Positions 27,614-37,372 of a stretch of DNA of 64,000 nucleotides are shown here, one piece after another. The stretch spans positions 185,001-249,000 of the forward strand of contig NZ_JBCNKR010000004.1 in assembly GCF_039595935.1 (NCBI RefSeq), written 5' to 3'. The position numbers and the translations under genes were made by a program. The stretch's first letter is position 1; every line of letters starts with the position of its first letter. Source of the stretch: Flavobacterium sp. (GTDB lineage Bacteria; Bacteroidota; Bacteroidia; Flavobacteriales; Flavobacteriaceae). A model generated the notes under the pieces. The model saw nothing but the letters and a program-made list of their open reading frames with translations. It was not told the origin of the DNA and searched no databases.

Positions 27614-29871
27614 CATTCAGGTCTGTCTTCTTTTTTAACTCCAAATGTTGGTGAAGGTTTACTTCCCATGTACAATTTCAATTCGCCACCTTTTTCAATC
27701 ATTTCGTGTGTGATATATGATTTTGTATACGGTTTTCCGTTGTATTCTGCTTTTTGAATGTAGAGATTTACAGCACTGTTATTAATGGCATTTATTGTAA
27801 ATGAAATGTCTTTTTTAGGATGAATAACGGCTGAATTTACCAACGGACTTCCTAAAACATAAACTCCATTTGCCGGATTAACAGAATAAAATCCCATTGA
27901 AGATAAAACATACCAAGCCGACATTTGACCTAAATCTTCGTTTCCGCATAATCCGTCTGGTTTTGTTGAATAGAATTTTTCGTCGATTTCGCGAATTAAT
28001 TTAGCTGTTTTCCATTGTTGTCCCGCATAAGCGTATAAATACGGAATGTGGTGATTTGGTTCATTTCCGTGGGCATATTGCCCGATTAAACCGCTGATAT
28101 CCGGTGAAACATCTTCACCTTCGACTTTATCGGTTATTAAAAATAAGGAATCCAGTTTGGCTAAAAATTTCTCTTCGTTTCCAAATAATTCGATCAAACC
28201 GTAAGGATCCTGAGGAACCAGCCACGTATACTGCCAGGCATTTCCTTCTACATAATCATCTTTACGATGTGCTGATGAAAGCGGATTAAATGGTGTTCTC
28301 CAATTTCCATTTGTCAATTTGCCACGCATAAATGTGGTTTCTTTATCAAAATACTCTTTATATAAATTGGCTCTTTTAGTGAAATAATTATAATCGTCTG
28401 TTTTGTTTAAAGCTTTTGCCATCAAAGCAATACAGTAATCATCGATCGCATATTCAAGGGCGTTTCCAACAGTTTCAAGCATTTTATCTGCCGGAATATA
28501 TTCTAGTTTCTGAACATAATCCATTCCGTCGCGGGTTTGCATTGCCGTTTTTTTGATGGCTTCATAAGCCAGCTCTGTGTCATAATTGCGATACCCTTTT
28601 AAATAGGCATCGACAATAACGGCTATAGAATGATTTCCGTTCATAGTATTGGTTTCGTTGCCCATTAAATGCCAAACAGGCAATCTTCCTTGCTGCTGAT
28701 AAATCGCTAAAAATGATTTTACAATATCATTTATTTTATCTGGCTGCGTAATAGTATATAAGGGATGTAAACCTCTGTAAGTATCCCAAAGCGAGAATGT
28801 TGTGTAGTTGGTAAAATCTGCTTTTTTGTAAACTTTTTTATCTGTGCCTAAATAATCTCCATTTGCATCATTAAAAATTGAGGGTGCAAACATGGTGTGA
28901 TACAATGAAGTATAAAATACTTTCATTCTTTTTTCATCTCCTTTTATCTGGATTTTATTGAGTTCTTTATTCCATTTAGAAGTCGCGTCTTTTACAACTT
29001 TTTCAAAATTCCAATCCGGAATTTCAGCTTTTATATTGGCTTGGGCATTTTCTGAACTTACGGGAGAAATTCCAACTTTTACGAAAACCTGTTTGTTTTT
29101 TAAAGTTTTAAAATCTAAAACAGCTTCCATTTTTAAGCCTTCGCCTTCATTTCCTTTTACAACTGCAGTGCTGTCATATAAAGCAATATTCGAAATTGGT
29201 TCTGAAAATTCCATAGCGAAATAAATACGCTGGTCTGCTGCCCATCCTGCTGAGTAACGATATCCTTCGATTTTGGTTTCGCTTACTTTTTTGATAAAGG
29301 TTTTTACAGGTCTGTCCCAGCCAATTCCATCTGCAAGATCTAGTAAAACATGAGCATCATTGGAGTCAAAAGTATATTTATGAAAACCTACTCTTTCGCT
29401 GGCTGTTAATTCGGCTTTGATTTTGTATTTATCTAAAATAACGCTGTAATATCCCGGCTTTACAACTTCATTGTCATGTGAAAAATAAGAGCCATAACCA
29501 TTGGTCATATCTTCTTTTGTACCTTTTGTAAGAGCTGCTTTACCTGAAAAAGGCAATAACAAAATATCGTTTAAATCTCCAATTCCGGTTCCGCTTAAAT
29601 GCGTATGTGTAAAACCTAAAATCGTATTGCTGGCATAATTATATCCGCTGCACCAATCCCAGCCTTCAAAGATATTCACAGGTCCTAATTGTACTGCTCC
29701 AAAAGGAACATTCGCTCCCACAAACACGTGTCCGTGACCCGCAGAACCTATATACGGATTAACATATTGTGTGTAATTAATCTCTGTTTGTTTTGTCTTT
29801 TTCTGCTGCGAAGCTGCCGGATTGGCAAAAAATAAATTTAAAGCCACGAAGCCGCTAAATAGTATTCTCAT
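27613..29871 (-). CDS. GH92 alpha-mannosidase (second)
   Basis: 752 aa with a signal peptide ending near PAASQ (about 1-21). Classical GH92 sequence: YTQYVNPYIGSAGHGHVFVGANVPFGAVQLGP, LGFTHTHLSGTGIGDLND, YVEGNAWQYTWLVPQD with the likely general-acid Glu, and GNEDLGQMSAWYVLSSMGFYSV. It is an exported or periplasmic exo-alpha-mannosidase. It precedes the other GH92 gene by 92 nt and may complement its linkage preference. The two differ markedly in the N-terminal domain, as expected for different specificities. Confidence 0.93.
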   Translation of the reverse strand: MRILFSGFVALNLFFANPAASQQKKTKQTEINYTQYVNPYIGSAGHGHVFVGANVPFGAVQLGPVNIFEGWDWCSGYNYASNTILGFTHTHLSGTGIGDLNDILLLPFSGKAALTKGTKEDMTNGYGSYFSHDNEVVKPGYYSVILDKYKIKAELTASERVGFHKYTFDSNDAHVLLDLADGIGWDRPVKTFIKKVSETKIEGYRYSAGWAADQRIYFAMEFSEPISNIALYDSTAVVKGNEGEGLKMEAVLDFKTLKNKQVFVKVGISPVSSENAQANIKAEIPDWNFEKVVKDATSKWNKELNKIQIKGDEKRMKVFYTSLYHTMFAPSIFNDANGDYLGTDKKVYKKADFTNYTTFSLWDTYRGLHPLYTITQPDKINDIVKSFLAIYQQQGRLPVWHLMGNETNTMNGNHSIAVIVDAYLKGYRNYDTELAYEAIKKTAMQTRDGMDYVQKLEYIPADKMLETVGNALEYAIDDYCIALMAKALNKTDDYNYFTKRANLYKEYFDKETTFMRGKLTNGNWRTPFNPLSSAHRKDDYVEGNAWQYTWLVPQDPYGLIELFGNEEKFLAKLDSLFLITDKVEGEDVSPDISGLIGQYAHGNEPNHHIPYLYAYAGQQWKTAKLIREIDEKFYSTKPDGLCGNEDLGQMSAWYVLSSMGFYSVNPANGVYVLGSPLVNSAVIHPKKDISFTINAINNSAVNLYIQKAEYNGKPYTKSYITHEMIEKGGELKLYMGSKPSPTFGVKKEDRPE

Positions 29872-30030
29872 ATATTTTTATTTATTGATTGTGTTCGTGT
29901 TAGTCCGTTGGTGAAACGGATTAAACAGATTTACACAAATATTTTTAATTTCTATAGTTTAAACGCACTGTAATGCGTCTCAACAAAACCTATGTCTCTT
30001 TGAACCTTTGCTTCTCAGAACCTCAGAACC

Positions 30031-32019
30031 TTAGTACCTCCCCAAAACCTCAAACAAAGAAACTATCTTAATTTCCGGTTTAGTAATTATTCCTTCAAAC
30101 GAAATTTCTTTTTCTTGTCCGGCATCCAGATCAAAATAATTATCGCTCCATTTTCCGGTATATCCTTTTATTGAAACATACACATACTTTGCCTGTTTTT
30201 CAGCTTTAACAATTACTTTATTTCCTTTTATCAGCCAGCTGATATTGGGTTCTTCCAGGGATAAATCCTTTGGATGCGTAAAATCTGCTTCCGGCATTTT
30301 ATCATCTCTATAAGCTTCTTTAATAGCATACCAGCTCGCTTTTGGCTGTCGGTTATAATAATCCGTAATACTCCAGCTTGCTGTAGGCCAGCAGTCGTTG
30401 AGCTGCCAGACTAAAGTTCCCATGTTAAAAGGCGTTTTTGAACGATGAATTGCCACAATATTTTTAATCGCATAATACTGAAGACATTGCGTGAGATACG
30501 TATAATCCTCCAGATTCATTTTCTTTATTTTCTCCGAATCAATAAAATATCGGTTCAAATACGATTCTAACTTTTCAAATCCTTTTCCGGATTTTAGATG
30601 CGCCTTTAATACATCTGAATATAAATATCGGTCTTCTGGTAAAGTAAAAGCTTCCAGAGAAGTATAATTCGGCATTGACAGCATTCCGTATTCACTAACA
30701 AATCGTCCTGTTTTTTGTCTAACTGCTTCAATATCTTCAAGTCCCCACCAAACTCCCCAATAATGGCTGTCTCCTTCGATAATGCTCTTTGGTTTTGACC
30801 AATGATATAATGGAGATGAACTCAGGTACGGGCGTTTTCCATCGACTTCTTTTACCCATTTCGGAATACTATCGTGAAATAATCGCTTGTAATCGTTCCA
30901 TAAACGGGTTGAATCTTGTTTTGAAATTTTAAAATTTTTCATCCAGCCCCAGTTTTTAAAGGCTTCATCTGATTCGTTATTTCCACACCATAAAACAATA
31001 CTTGGATGATGGCGAAGTCTTTTTACCTGATACTGAACTTCTGCTTTTACATTGTCAAAAAAAGCTTTATCCCCTGGAACCATGGTGCCGGCAAACATAA
31101 AATCCTGCCAGACATTTATTCCGTATTTATCGCATAAATCATAGAAATAATCATCTTCATAAATTCCTCCGCCCCAAACACGAAGCATATTCATATTTGC
31201 CTCTTTAGCAGATAAAATGATCTTTTCATAATCCTTTTTTGTGACACGCGAAAGAAAAGCATCTGACGGAATATAATTGGCTCCTTTCATATAAACCGGT
31301 TTTCCGTCAATCTTAAAATAAAACGAACTGCCCAGAATTTCCGGTTCTTGTACCAATTCGATTTTACGATTTAAAACGTATGGTTTTTCAGGCGCTTTTT
31401 TGTCATAAGCTTCTAACCTTGGTGTTTTCCAAATACCGCAGGTTGTATATTTTGGTCCCCAGTCCCATCCAAAATGATATTGCGCTTTACGAACATACGC
31501 ACGCGGATTGTCCGGAATTACAAATGGCAGATCTTTTTTAGCAAGAGAATCAACTACATTTTGTACCGATTCAAATACGATAACCAAATCGTTTTCTTCA
31601 GATTGAAGTATGTTTTTAACATCAACACGCCATTGACGAAACATATTATCTGCTTTTAAAATCAATTGATTATTGAGATAAACAGAGGCATACGTATCGA
31701 GTCCGTCAAAAACCAATTCAATGTTTTTCTTTTTTAACATTACTGCTGCGACATCAAAAGTGGTTTTGTATTCCCAGTTTTTACGCTCTATCCATTGCAA
31801 ATCTTTTTCATTGTTTCTGAAAAAGGGATCCTGTATTTCTTTGTTGTTGAGTAAATCAGTGTGTATTTCTCCCGGAACTGATGCCGGATACCACTGCAGC
31901 TTTTTTTCTTCACGGAAAATCCAATTTTTCTTCAAATCAACATTTTGCGCAATGGCAACTGATGTAAAATTTGCAATATAAATACAGATTAACCAATGAA
32001 GTTTTTTTTGATAATTCAT
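30031..32019 (-). CDS. GH2 beta-mannosidase lacking two beta-sandwich domains
   Basis: 662 aa from the ATG at 32019, which starts a clean signal peptide (MNYQKKLHWLICIYIANFTSVAIAQ); an ATG 18 codons upstream gives no better leader. The N-terminal sugar-binding domain (about 25-200) and (beta/alpha)8 domain are intact, with acid/base Glu in WCGNNESDE (about 347) and nucleophile Glu in FVSEYG (about 442). Beta-mannosidases are usually about 820-870 aa. Here the second sandwich domain, with its LWWP.G region, is absent between RLEAYDKK and KIELVQEPE. Most of the sandwich after the barrel is also absent, between KEAYRD and THPKDL. It likely cleaves Man-beta-1,4-linkages, perhaps the N-glycan core. 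Confidence 0.85.
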   Translation of the reverse strand: MNYQKKLHWLICIYIANFTSVAIAQNVDLKKNWIFREEKKLQWYPASVPGEIHTDLLNNKEIQDPFFRNNEKDLQWIERKNWEYKTTFDVAAVMLKKKNIELVFDGLDTYASVYLNNQLILKADNMFRQWRVDVKNILQSEENDLVIVFESVQNVVDSLAKKDLPFVIPDNPRAYVRKAQYHFGWDWGPKYTTCGIWKTPRLEAYDKKAPEKPYVLNRKIELVQEPEILGSSFYFKIDGKPVYMKGANYIPSDAFLSRVTKKDYEKIILSAKEANMNMLRVWGGGIYEDDYFYDLCDKYGINVWQDFMFAGTMVPGDKAFFDNVKAEVQYQVKRLRHHPSIVLWCGNNESDEAFKNWGWMKNFKISKQDSTRLWNDYKRLFHDSIPKWVKEVDGKRPYLSSSPLYHWSKPKSIIEGDSHYWGVWWGLEDIEAVRQKTGRFVSEYGMLSMPNYTSLEAFTLPEDRYLYSDVLKAHLKSGKGFEKLESYLNRYFIDSEKIKKMNLEDYTYLTQCLQYYAIKNIVAIHRSKTPFNMGTLVWQLNDCWPTASWSITDYYNRQPKASWYAIKEAYRDDKMPEADFTHPKDLSLEEPNISWLIKGNKVIVKAEKQAKYVYVSIKGYTGKWSDNYFDLDAGQEKEISFEGIITKPEIKIVSLFEVLGRY

Positions 32020-32073
32020 TTTACTGAATGATAGAATTAGTACCTTTTTAAAATTTGTCAAAAGGTAATACAT

Positions 32074-32463
32074 TTTAATGATTTGGCAGCCTAGAGAAGG
32101 AACAGAGCTTACTAATTATTCCTTCTCTTCAGAAACTATTTTTGTTATTAACTCAACTTAAAACTAAATACTTTTCTTTTATACTGCCTATCTTTTTGAT
32201 TTGATTCAGTTTATTTCAAATCAACTTATTAATTCTTCTAAAAAGTACTTTTTACCTCAATAAGTATTCTTTAATTAATCGAAAATAATTCCATCTTTTT
32301 CAGCAAAACACTCATTGTTATTACGAAAAAAAGGGTGCTTAATTCAACAATCAAACTCATTTAATTGTAAAAGCTGCTGTTTGATAATCAACAAGAAAAT
32401 TTAAAAATAAGCCGGGCATGCTCAGTACCCGACTTATTTTAACTAACCAACCTAATTTAAAAA
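32074..32463. other. Gap between GH2 gene and SusD
   Basis: It holds the SusD terminator (32404-32440), a 10-bp perfect inverted repeat (32093-32102 and 32119-32128) about 75 nt upstream of the GH2 start, and an 8-bp one (32041-32048 and 32060-32067). No perfect -7 element for GH2 was found. No coding frame is seen. Confidence 0.5.
32404..32440 (-). terminator. Terminator of the first SusC-SusD operon
   Basis: A 13-bp stem with one mismatch (32404-32416 with 32428-32440) lies 24 nt beyond the SusD stop, with A-rich DNA at 32394-32407 giving a T-run on the - strand. Confidence 0.8.
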
Positions 32464-33978
32464 TTATTTATCCCACCAGATTCTAGTGGTCATTAAATCT
32501 AGTCCTTGACGCTGAATTGCTGCTTTGTAATTTTCAGCGTTGGTAATAAGTTCTGATTGATCGTAAATTAATCTTCTTGGAATAGTTCCTTGCGTATCTC
32601 CTGTTGGATCATTAACCGGAACTAAAACAGGATATCCTGTTCTTCTGTATTCAGAAAATGCCTCAAAACCATTGAATAATAACAGAATCCATTTTTGAGT
32701 AATAATCTGCTCAATTTTTTGTGCATCTGTACCAGCTGATAAAAACGGATATGTTGTGATGTACGTAGTGTATTCTGCTGGTGTAACTGCTGGAACTTTA
32801 TCTCCAAAAATGGTTAAAATGTTCATCGCAGCCCTAACTCCATTTTCATAATACGTTTGTGCCGAACCGCCCACATTCCATCCTTTTACTGAAGCTTCAG
32901 CTAATATGAACTGAACTTCTGCATAAGACATAATTAAAGTTGGAGCATCTAAACGTAATACTGTTGAAGTATTTGGATCTGAGAAAAGTTTTTTATCTCC
33001 ACCCGGAAATTCTTTTGCATCATTTGCCAAACCTTGCTGATTTGCCGGATTATTGTCTCCAGTTGCTTCTAATTTTGCATAAATTCTTAAACGCGGATCG
33101 TTTGTATTTTTCAACTTATCGATAAACGTTTTACTGAATTTGATGTTAGATTCTCCTCCATTCAAGTCATTTCTAACCCATGAAGAAGTAATCGGGTTTG
33201 TTTTTACTCCCGCAGGACCTGCATCATGTTTTAAAACTAAACTGTCATCGTTTGATGTAAATACACCTTTTGAATACGCTTTTTCTACATATTCTTTTGC
33301 TTTTGCAGGGTTTACTTTAGACAAACGCATTGCCACTCTCAACATCATAGAGTTAGCCAGTTTTTTCCATCTTGCAACATCACTTTGGTAATACAAATCA
33401 GCGTTGCCTACGAATGGTTTAGAAGCATCTAAAGCAGTTCCTGCTTCATCTAATTCTTTTAAAAGATCATTGTAGATAGCTTCCTGAGTATCGTATTTTG
33501 GAGAAAAGATGTTTCCGTTGTACCCTTTTCCAGCTTCAAAATAAGGAACTTCACCGTAAGTGTCTGTTAGTTTTTGGAACAAGAAAACTTTCATGATTCT
33601 TAATGCCTGAATCATATTTGTATTTTCAGGAGTATTATCAACTACAGATAATAACTGGAAAATTTGATTTAATCCTTTTCCGTAAGTTTCGCCGAAAAGC
33701 GCTGCAGAATACTCAGATGAATAGGTGTATTTTGAACCCGGTCCTCCAAGTGAAGAAAACTGCTGTACGATTTGCGCAGCGTATAAATTGTTTCCTCTGG
33801 TGTTTGAGAAATCCTGTCCGTCTACATAAATCTCTGCCAGTGTAAACATTGATTTTACAGCAGGATCTGTTAAAGCATTTGGATTCTTGTTCATTTCTTC
33901 GAATCCTTTATCGCATGAAGCTAATGTCAAAGCACCAACAATTGCGACACAAAATATTTTTATATATCTATTTTTCAT
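32464..33978 (-). CDS. SusD-like nutrient-binding outer membrane lipoprotein (mannan locus)
   Basis: 504 aa. The lipoprotein signal has Cys 22 in ALTLASCDKG, so it is probably lipid-anchored at the outer membrane facing out. The sequence after it, MNKNPNALTDP, and the helical TPR-like repeats resemble the SusD-like_2 branch (PF12771). It binds glycan at the surface and caps the SusC channel. It lies 11 nt after SusC on the same strand, an obligate pair. The mannose-type ligand is inferred only from the enzymes downstream. Confidence 0.92.
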   Translation of the reverse strand: MKNRYIKIFCVAIVGALTLASCDKGFEEMNKNPNALTDPAVKSMFTLAEIYVDGQDFSNTRGNNLYAAQIVQQFSSLGGPGSKYTYSSEYSAALFGETYGKGLNQIFQLLSVVDNTPENTNMIQALRIMKVFLFQKLTDTYGEVPYFEAGKGYNGNIFSPKYDTQEAIYNDLLKELDEAGTALDASKPFVGNADLYYQSDVARWKKLANSMMLRVAMRLSKVNPAKAKEYVEKAYSKGVFTSNDDSLVLKHDAGPAGVKTNPITSSWVRNDLNGGESNIKFSKTFIDKLKNTNDPRLRIYAKLEATGDNNPANQQGLANDAKEFPGGDKKLFSDPNTSTVLRLDAPTLIMSYAEVQFILAEASVKGWNVGGSAQTYYENGVRAAMNILTIFGDKVPAVTPAEYTTYITTYPFLSAGTDAQKIEQIITQKWILLLFNGFEAFSEYRRTGYPVLVPVNDPTGDTQGTIPRRLIYDQSELITNAENYKAAIQRQGLDLMTTRIWWDK

Positions 33979-33989
33979 CTTTTTAAATA

Positions 33990-36900
33990 TTAGAATTTGA
34001 CATTAAGTGAAAAACCATAGTTTCTTGTTAACGGCATAGAAGCTCTCTCCATACCTTGTGCATTACTATTAGAATAGTTTGACTCTGGATCAATGTTTGG
34101 CACTTTGTCATAAATTGTCCATAAGTTATGAGCAGAAAATGCTAAACTAACTGATTGGAATGGTGTTTTTTGTAAAAATAATTTTGGAAAATTATAAGCA
34201 AATGAAATCGCTCTTAGTTTCACAAAATCAGCATCATATACAAAGTTTGATGTTACATCACTATAACTTCTCCAGTAATCGTATGCCGAAACTGTTGTGT
34301 TAACCGGATTTCCGTTAACGTCTCTTCCGCTTACAGCTACACCACCTTCACGACCCGGAAGTGTGATTTCAGATAATCCGTAACGAGTTCCTAACTGGTT
34401 TGTTGCAGAATAGATTTCTCCACCAAATTTAGCATCAACAAATACAGAAAGTGTGAAGTTTTTATATGAGAAATCATTTGAAAGTCCCATAGAAGTTGGC
34501 GCTACACCTTGTCCTGCAATGATTAAATTTCCTCTTAAGAATTTTCCGTCAGTGCCAAGCACTATATTCCCATTAGCATCTCTTAAATAGTCATAGGCTT
34601 TAATCACTCCAAAAGGCTGTCCTTTTTCTAAAACCACATTAGCTCTTCCATCTCTGTTTCCTTCTAATGATTTAGTTGTGATTTTATCAGATAAACTGAT
34701 TACTTCACTGTCATTGTAGGCAAAATTGTAACCAATATTCCATGAAAAGTTTGGCGTTTTTACAGCTTTTACATTCAATGCAAACTCCACTCCTTTATTT
34801 AATATTTGTCCAACGTTGATTTTTGTAGTTCTGTAACCAGAAGCCTGAGAAACGTCTGCATCTGTAATATCATTTGTCGTTTTCTTGTGGTAGAAAGTCA
34901 AATCTGTACTTACTCTGTTATTGAAGAAAGTATTTTCAAAACCAAACTCAATTGTGCTTACATTATAAGGTTTTAAAGTTCTGTTAGGAATAGTTTCTCC
35001 GTTAACACCTAAAATTGGCTGACCTAATGAATCTGTTTGTCCGTCTGGAGTTGTGTAAGTTAATGCTAAAGCATAAGCTTCTGGCAATGCACCTCCAACG
35101 TTACCCCAACCAGCTCTGAATTTACCATAAGACATCCATTCTGGTAATTTAATCACTTCAGAATAAATAAAACTTGAACTTACAGAAGGATAAAAAGTGC
35201 TGTTGTTTGCAGGATCTAAAGTTGAGAACCAATCTTCACGACCTGTTAAACTTACATATAAGAAATCTTTATATCCAATATCTGCAGAATAGAAAAGAGA
35301 GTTTACTTCACTTTCTGAGAATAATTTTTCTGTTTTGTCTGGCTGTGTATTTCCGTAGAAATATTCAAATGGAACAATAAAGTTGTTTCCTTTCATTTTG
35401 ATACCACTGTATCGGTTATGCTGACGGTTTGCTCCCACAAATGCATCTAATGAAAGATTTTTAACGATATATCCTTTATATCCTAAATATCCGGAAGCAT
35501 TCACCTCAGAACGAGTTTCAATTCTGTTTTCGATAGATCCACCAGGATTGTAATTAATTCCAGTTGGTTCTATTTCAGTGTATTCATAATTAATATCATC
35601 AATACCAAGAACACCTTTAGCATAAATTTTATCTGTAATGTTGTACGTTACTTTTGCAGAACCAATAAAACGCTTTCTAAGATCGTCGTTTAATGGCGAT
35701 TTTGTAGCAAAATATGGGTTTGTATGATATACGTTTGCTCCTAAAAAGTCTTCCTCTCCGCCGTTTGCATCGTACGGATTACTTAACCATCTGATATCTG
35801 AACTTGGTGTCATGAAAGTAGTTGGGAAAGAAGGGTTTCTTGGCGAGTCATTCAAATAAGGTCTGTTATGACTTTTCTCTGAAATGTACTGCGCATTTGT
35901 CTCCACATTGATTTTTTTGTTTGGAGAAGAGTTTAAACTCAAAGCCACGTTATTTCTTCCGAAAGTAGTTCCCGGCATGATTGACTCATCTTTAGTATTT
36001 CCAAAAGACAATCTGAAGTTTGTTGTTTCATTTCCACCAGAAATTGCCAATGTATTACTGAAAGAATACCCGGTTCTGTAGAAATTTTCAACGTTATCTT
36101 TTCCGTAAGCTTTGTATGGTCTTGTAGTACCGTCAAGGGCTATAGAAGGAGTTCCGTCGTATTTATCACCCCATGCAAAATAGTACGAATCTCTAAGTTC
36201 TTGTAAATTAGTAAATCTGGTTGGAACACCGCTTCCGTTTGGAGCTCCCGCACCGTATTGATCCTGCCAGTTTAAAAGGCTTGCAGGCGTATTGAAAGTT
36301 GAATTTGTATTGAAATCTACTCCAATTCCGGTTCCGTTTTTACCTTTTTTAGTTGTAATTAAGATAACACCATTCGAACCTCTGTACCCATAAAGAGCAG
36401 AAGCGGCACTACCTTTTAATACCGACATAGATGCGATATCATCTGGGTTGAAAGAAGACATACCATCTCCTTTATCGGCACCACCCCACATTCCGGCATT
36501 TCCCTGCTGTGTGTTATCGATCGGAATTCCGTCTACAACATACAACGGCTGGTTAAGCCCTGATGCAGAAGTTGCTCCACGAATTACAACACGGCTAGAA
36601 CCAGATGGTCCTGTTACCGGTGCAGAAACGTTAACCCCTGCAATCTTACCCTGAAGCGCATTTCCTAAGTTAATTTCTTTATTTTTTGTCAGATCCTCGC
36701 CTTTTAACTCACCCACAGCGTAACCTAAACTTTTCTTTTGTTTTTTAACTCCAAATGAAGTTACAACAACATCTTTTAATTCCTGAGTAGTTTCAGTTAA
36801 TACTACCGAAACTCTTGTTTCATTTTCCTGAAGGACAACTGATTTTGATTCAAATCCTATAGAAGATATATTTAGGGTAACTTTACCTTCCGGAACATTC

Positions 36901-37088
36901 ATTCTAAATCGCCCTTCGGCATCTGTAATGGCACTAAATGGTTTTCCCTGAACCTCGACTGATGCGGCAACAATTCCTTTGTTTTCTGCATCTGCCACAA
37001 TCCCTGTAATTAGTCGGTTTTGCGCAGCAGCACCTAAGCTGCTCAACAACACCATTCCTAATACTGCTAATATTCGTTTCATAAGCAT
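33990..37088 (-). CDS. SusC/RagA TonB-dependent transporter (mannan locus)
   Basis: 1032 aa. Signal peptide about 1-22 (start at 37088 or the in-frame ATG at 37082). A CarboxypepD_reg-like N-terminal domain (about 25-100, ITGIVADAENKGIVAASVEVQG) is followed by a plug with the SusC signature MSVLKGSAASALYG and a 22-stranded-type barrel ending in the terminal Phe of FSLNVKF. It imports oligosaccharides across the outer membrane with energy from TonB. A LacI-type operator lies at 37286-37301, close to a likely -7 element, suggesting direct repression. Confidence 0.95.
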   Translation of the reverse strand: MLMKRILAVLGMVLLSSLGAAAQNRLITGIVADAENKGIVAASVEVQGKPFSAITDAEGRFRMNVPEGKVTLNISSIGFESKSVVLQENETRVSVVLTETTQELKDVVVTSFGVKKQKKSLGYAVGELKGEDLTKNKEINLGNALQGKIAGVNVSAPVTGPSGSSRVVIRGATSASGLNQPLYVVDGIPIDNTQQGNAGMWGGADKGDGMSSFNPDDIASMSVLKGSAASALYGYRGSNGVILITTKKGKNGTGIGVDFNTNSTFNTPASLLNWQDQYGAGAPNGSGVPTRFTNLQELRDSYYFAWGDKYDGTPSIALDGTTRPYKAYGKDNVENFYRTGYSFSNTLAISGGNETTNFRLSFGNTKDESIMPGTTFGRNNVALSLNSSPNKKINVETNAQYISEKSHNRPYLNDSPRNPSFPTTFMTPSSDIRWLSNPYDANGGEEDFLGANVYHTNPYFATKSPLNDDLRKRFIGSAKVTYNITDKIYAKGVLGIDDINYEYTEIEPTGINYNPGGSIENRIETRSEVNASGYLGYKGYIVKNLSLDAFVGANRQHNRYSGIKMKGNNFIVPFEYFYGNTQPDKTEKLFSESEVNSLFYSADIGYKDFLYVSLTGREDWFSTLDPANNSTFYPSVSSSFIYSEVIKLPEWMSYGKFRAGWGNVGGALPEAYALALTYTTPDGQTDSLGQPILGVNGETIPNRTLKPYNVSTIEFGFENTFFNNRVSTDLTFYHKKTTNDITDADVSQASGYRTTKINVGQILNKGVEFALNVKAVKTPNFSWNIGYNFAYNDSEVISLSDKITTKSLEGNRDGRANVVLEKGQPFGVIKAYDYLRDANGNIVLGTDGKFLRGNLIIAGQGVAPTSMGLSNDFSYKNFTLSVFVDAKFGGEIYSATNQLGTRYGLSEITLPGREGGVAVSGRDVNGNPVNTTVSAYDYWRSYSDVTSNFVYDADFVKLRAISFAYNFPKLFLQKTPFQSVSLAFSAHNLWTIYDKVPNIDPESNYSNSNAQGMERASMPLTRNYGFSLNVKF

Positions 37089-37265
37089 TCTTTTTGGTTA
37101 TTGGTTTGATTTTTGTTTGTTGTTTTTTTGTTTTAAATAATTAATAAAAATTTGAATTTGATTCTCGATATAAAATATTGGCTGATAGTAAATGATTTTC
37201 CAAAAACACAACTATTCCTTGATCTCCTTATGTAAATACTTCGTAAAAACTGATTTTATTTTTGG

Positions 37266-37301
37266 CAAAAAAAATCCCTGATTTCACTAAATCGTTTTAG
37301 T
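37266..37301 (-). promoter_or_regulatory. Promoter and LacI operator of susC (mannan locus)
   Basis: 37286-37301 is a perfect 16-bp palindrome with a CG centre, ACTAAATCGTTTTAGT, the shape of LacI-family operators. A likely -7 element (TTTTTTTG on the - strand, one mismatch) lies at 37266-37273, 12 nt away, which puts the operator over the -33 region. The lacI gene is adjacent and has a near-identical site in the same position. Confidence 0.68.
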
Positions 37302-37372
37302 AAAATGCCTAAAAAAAAGCTTCAACTTTTTTCTTCTGTTACTTTAAATTTTTCCTGCTAATGTTGTTTGAA

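Noticed and set aside
25235..29871. Two GH92 genes as a recent tandem duplication
   Set aside because: Their N-terminal halves and catalytic surroundings differ strongly, so divergence is old.
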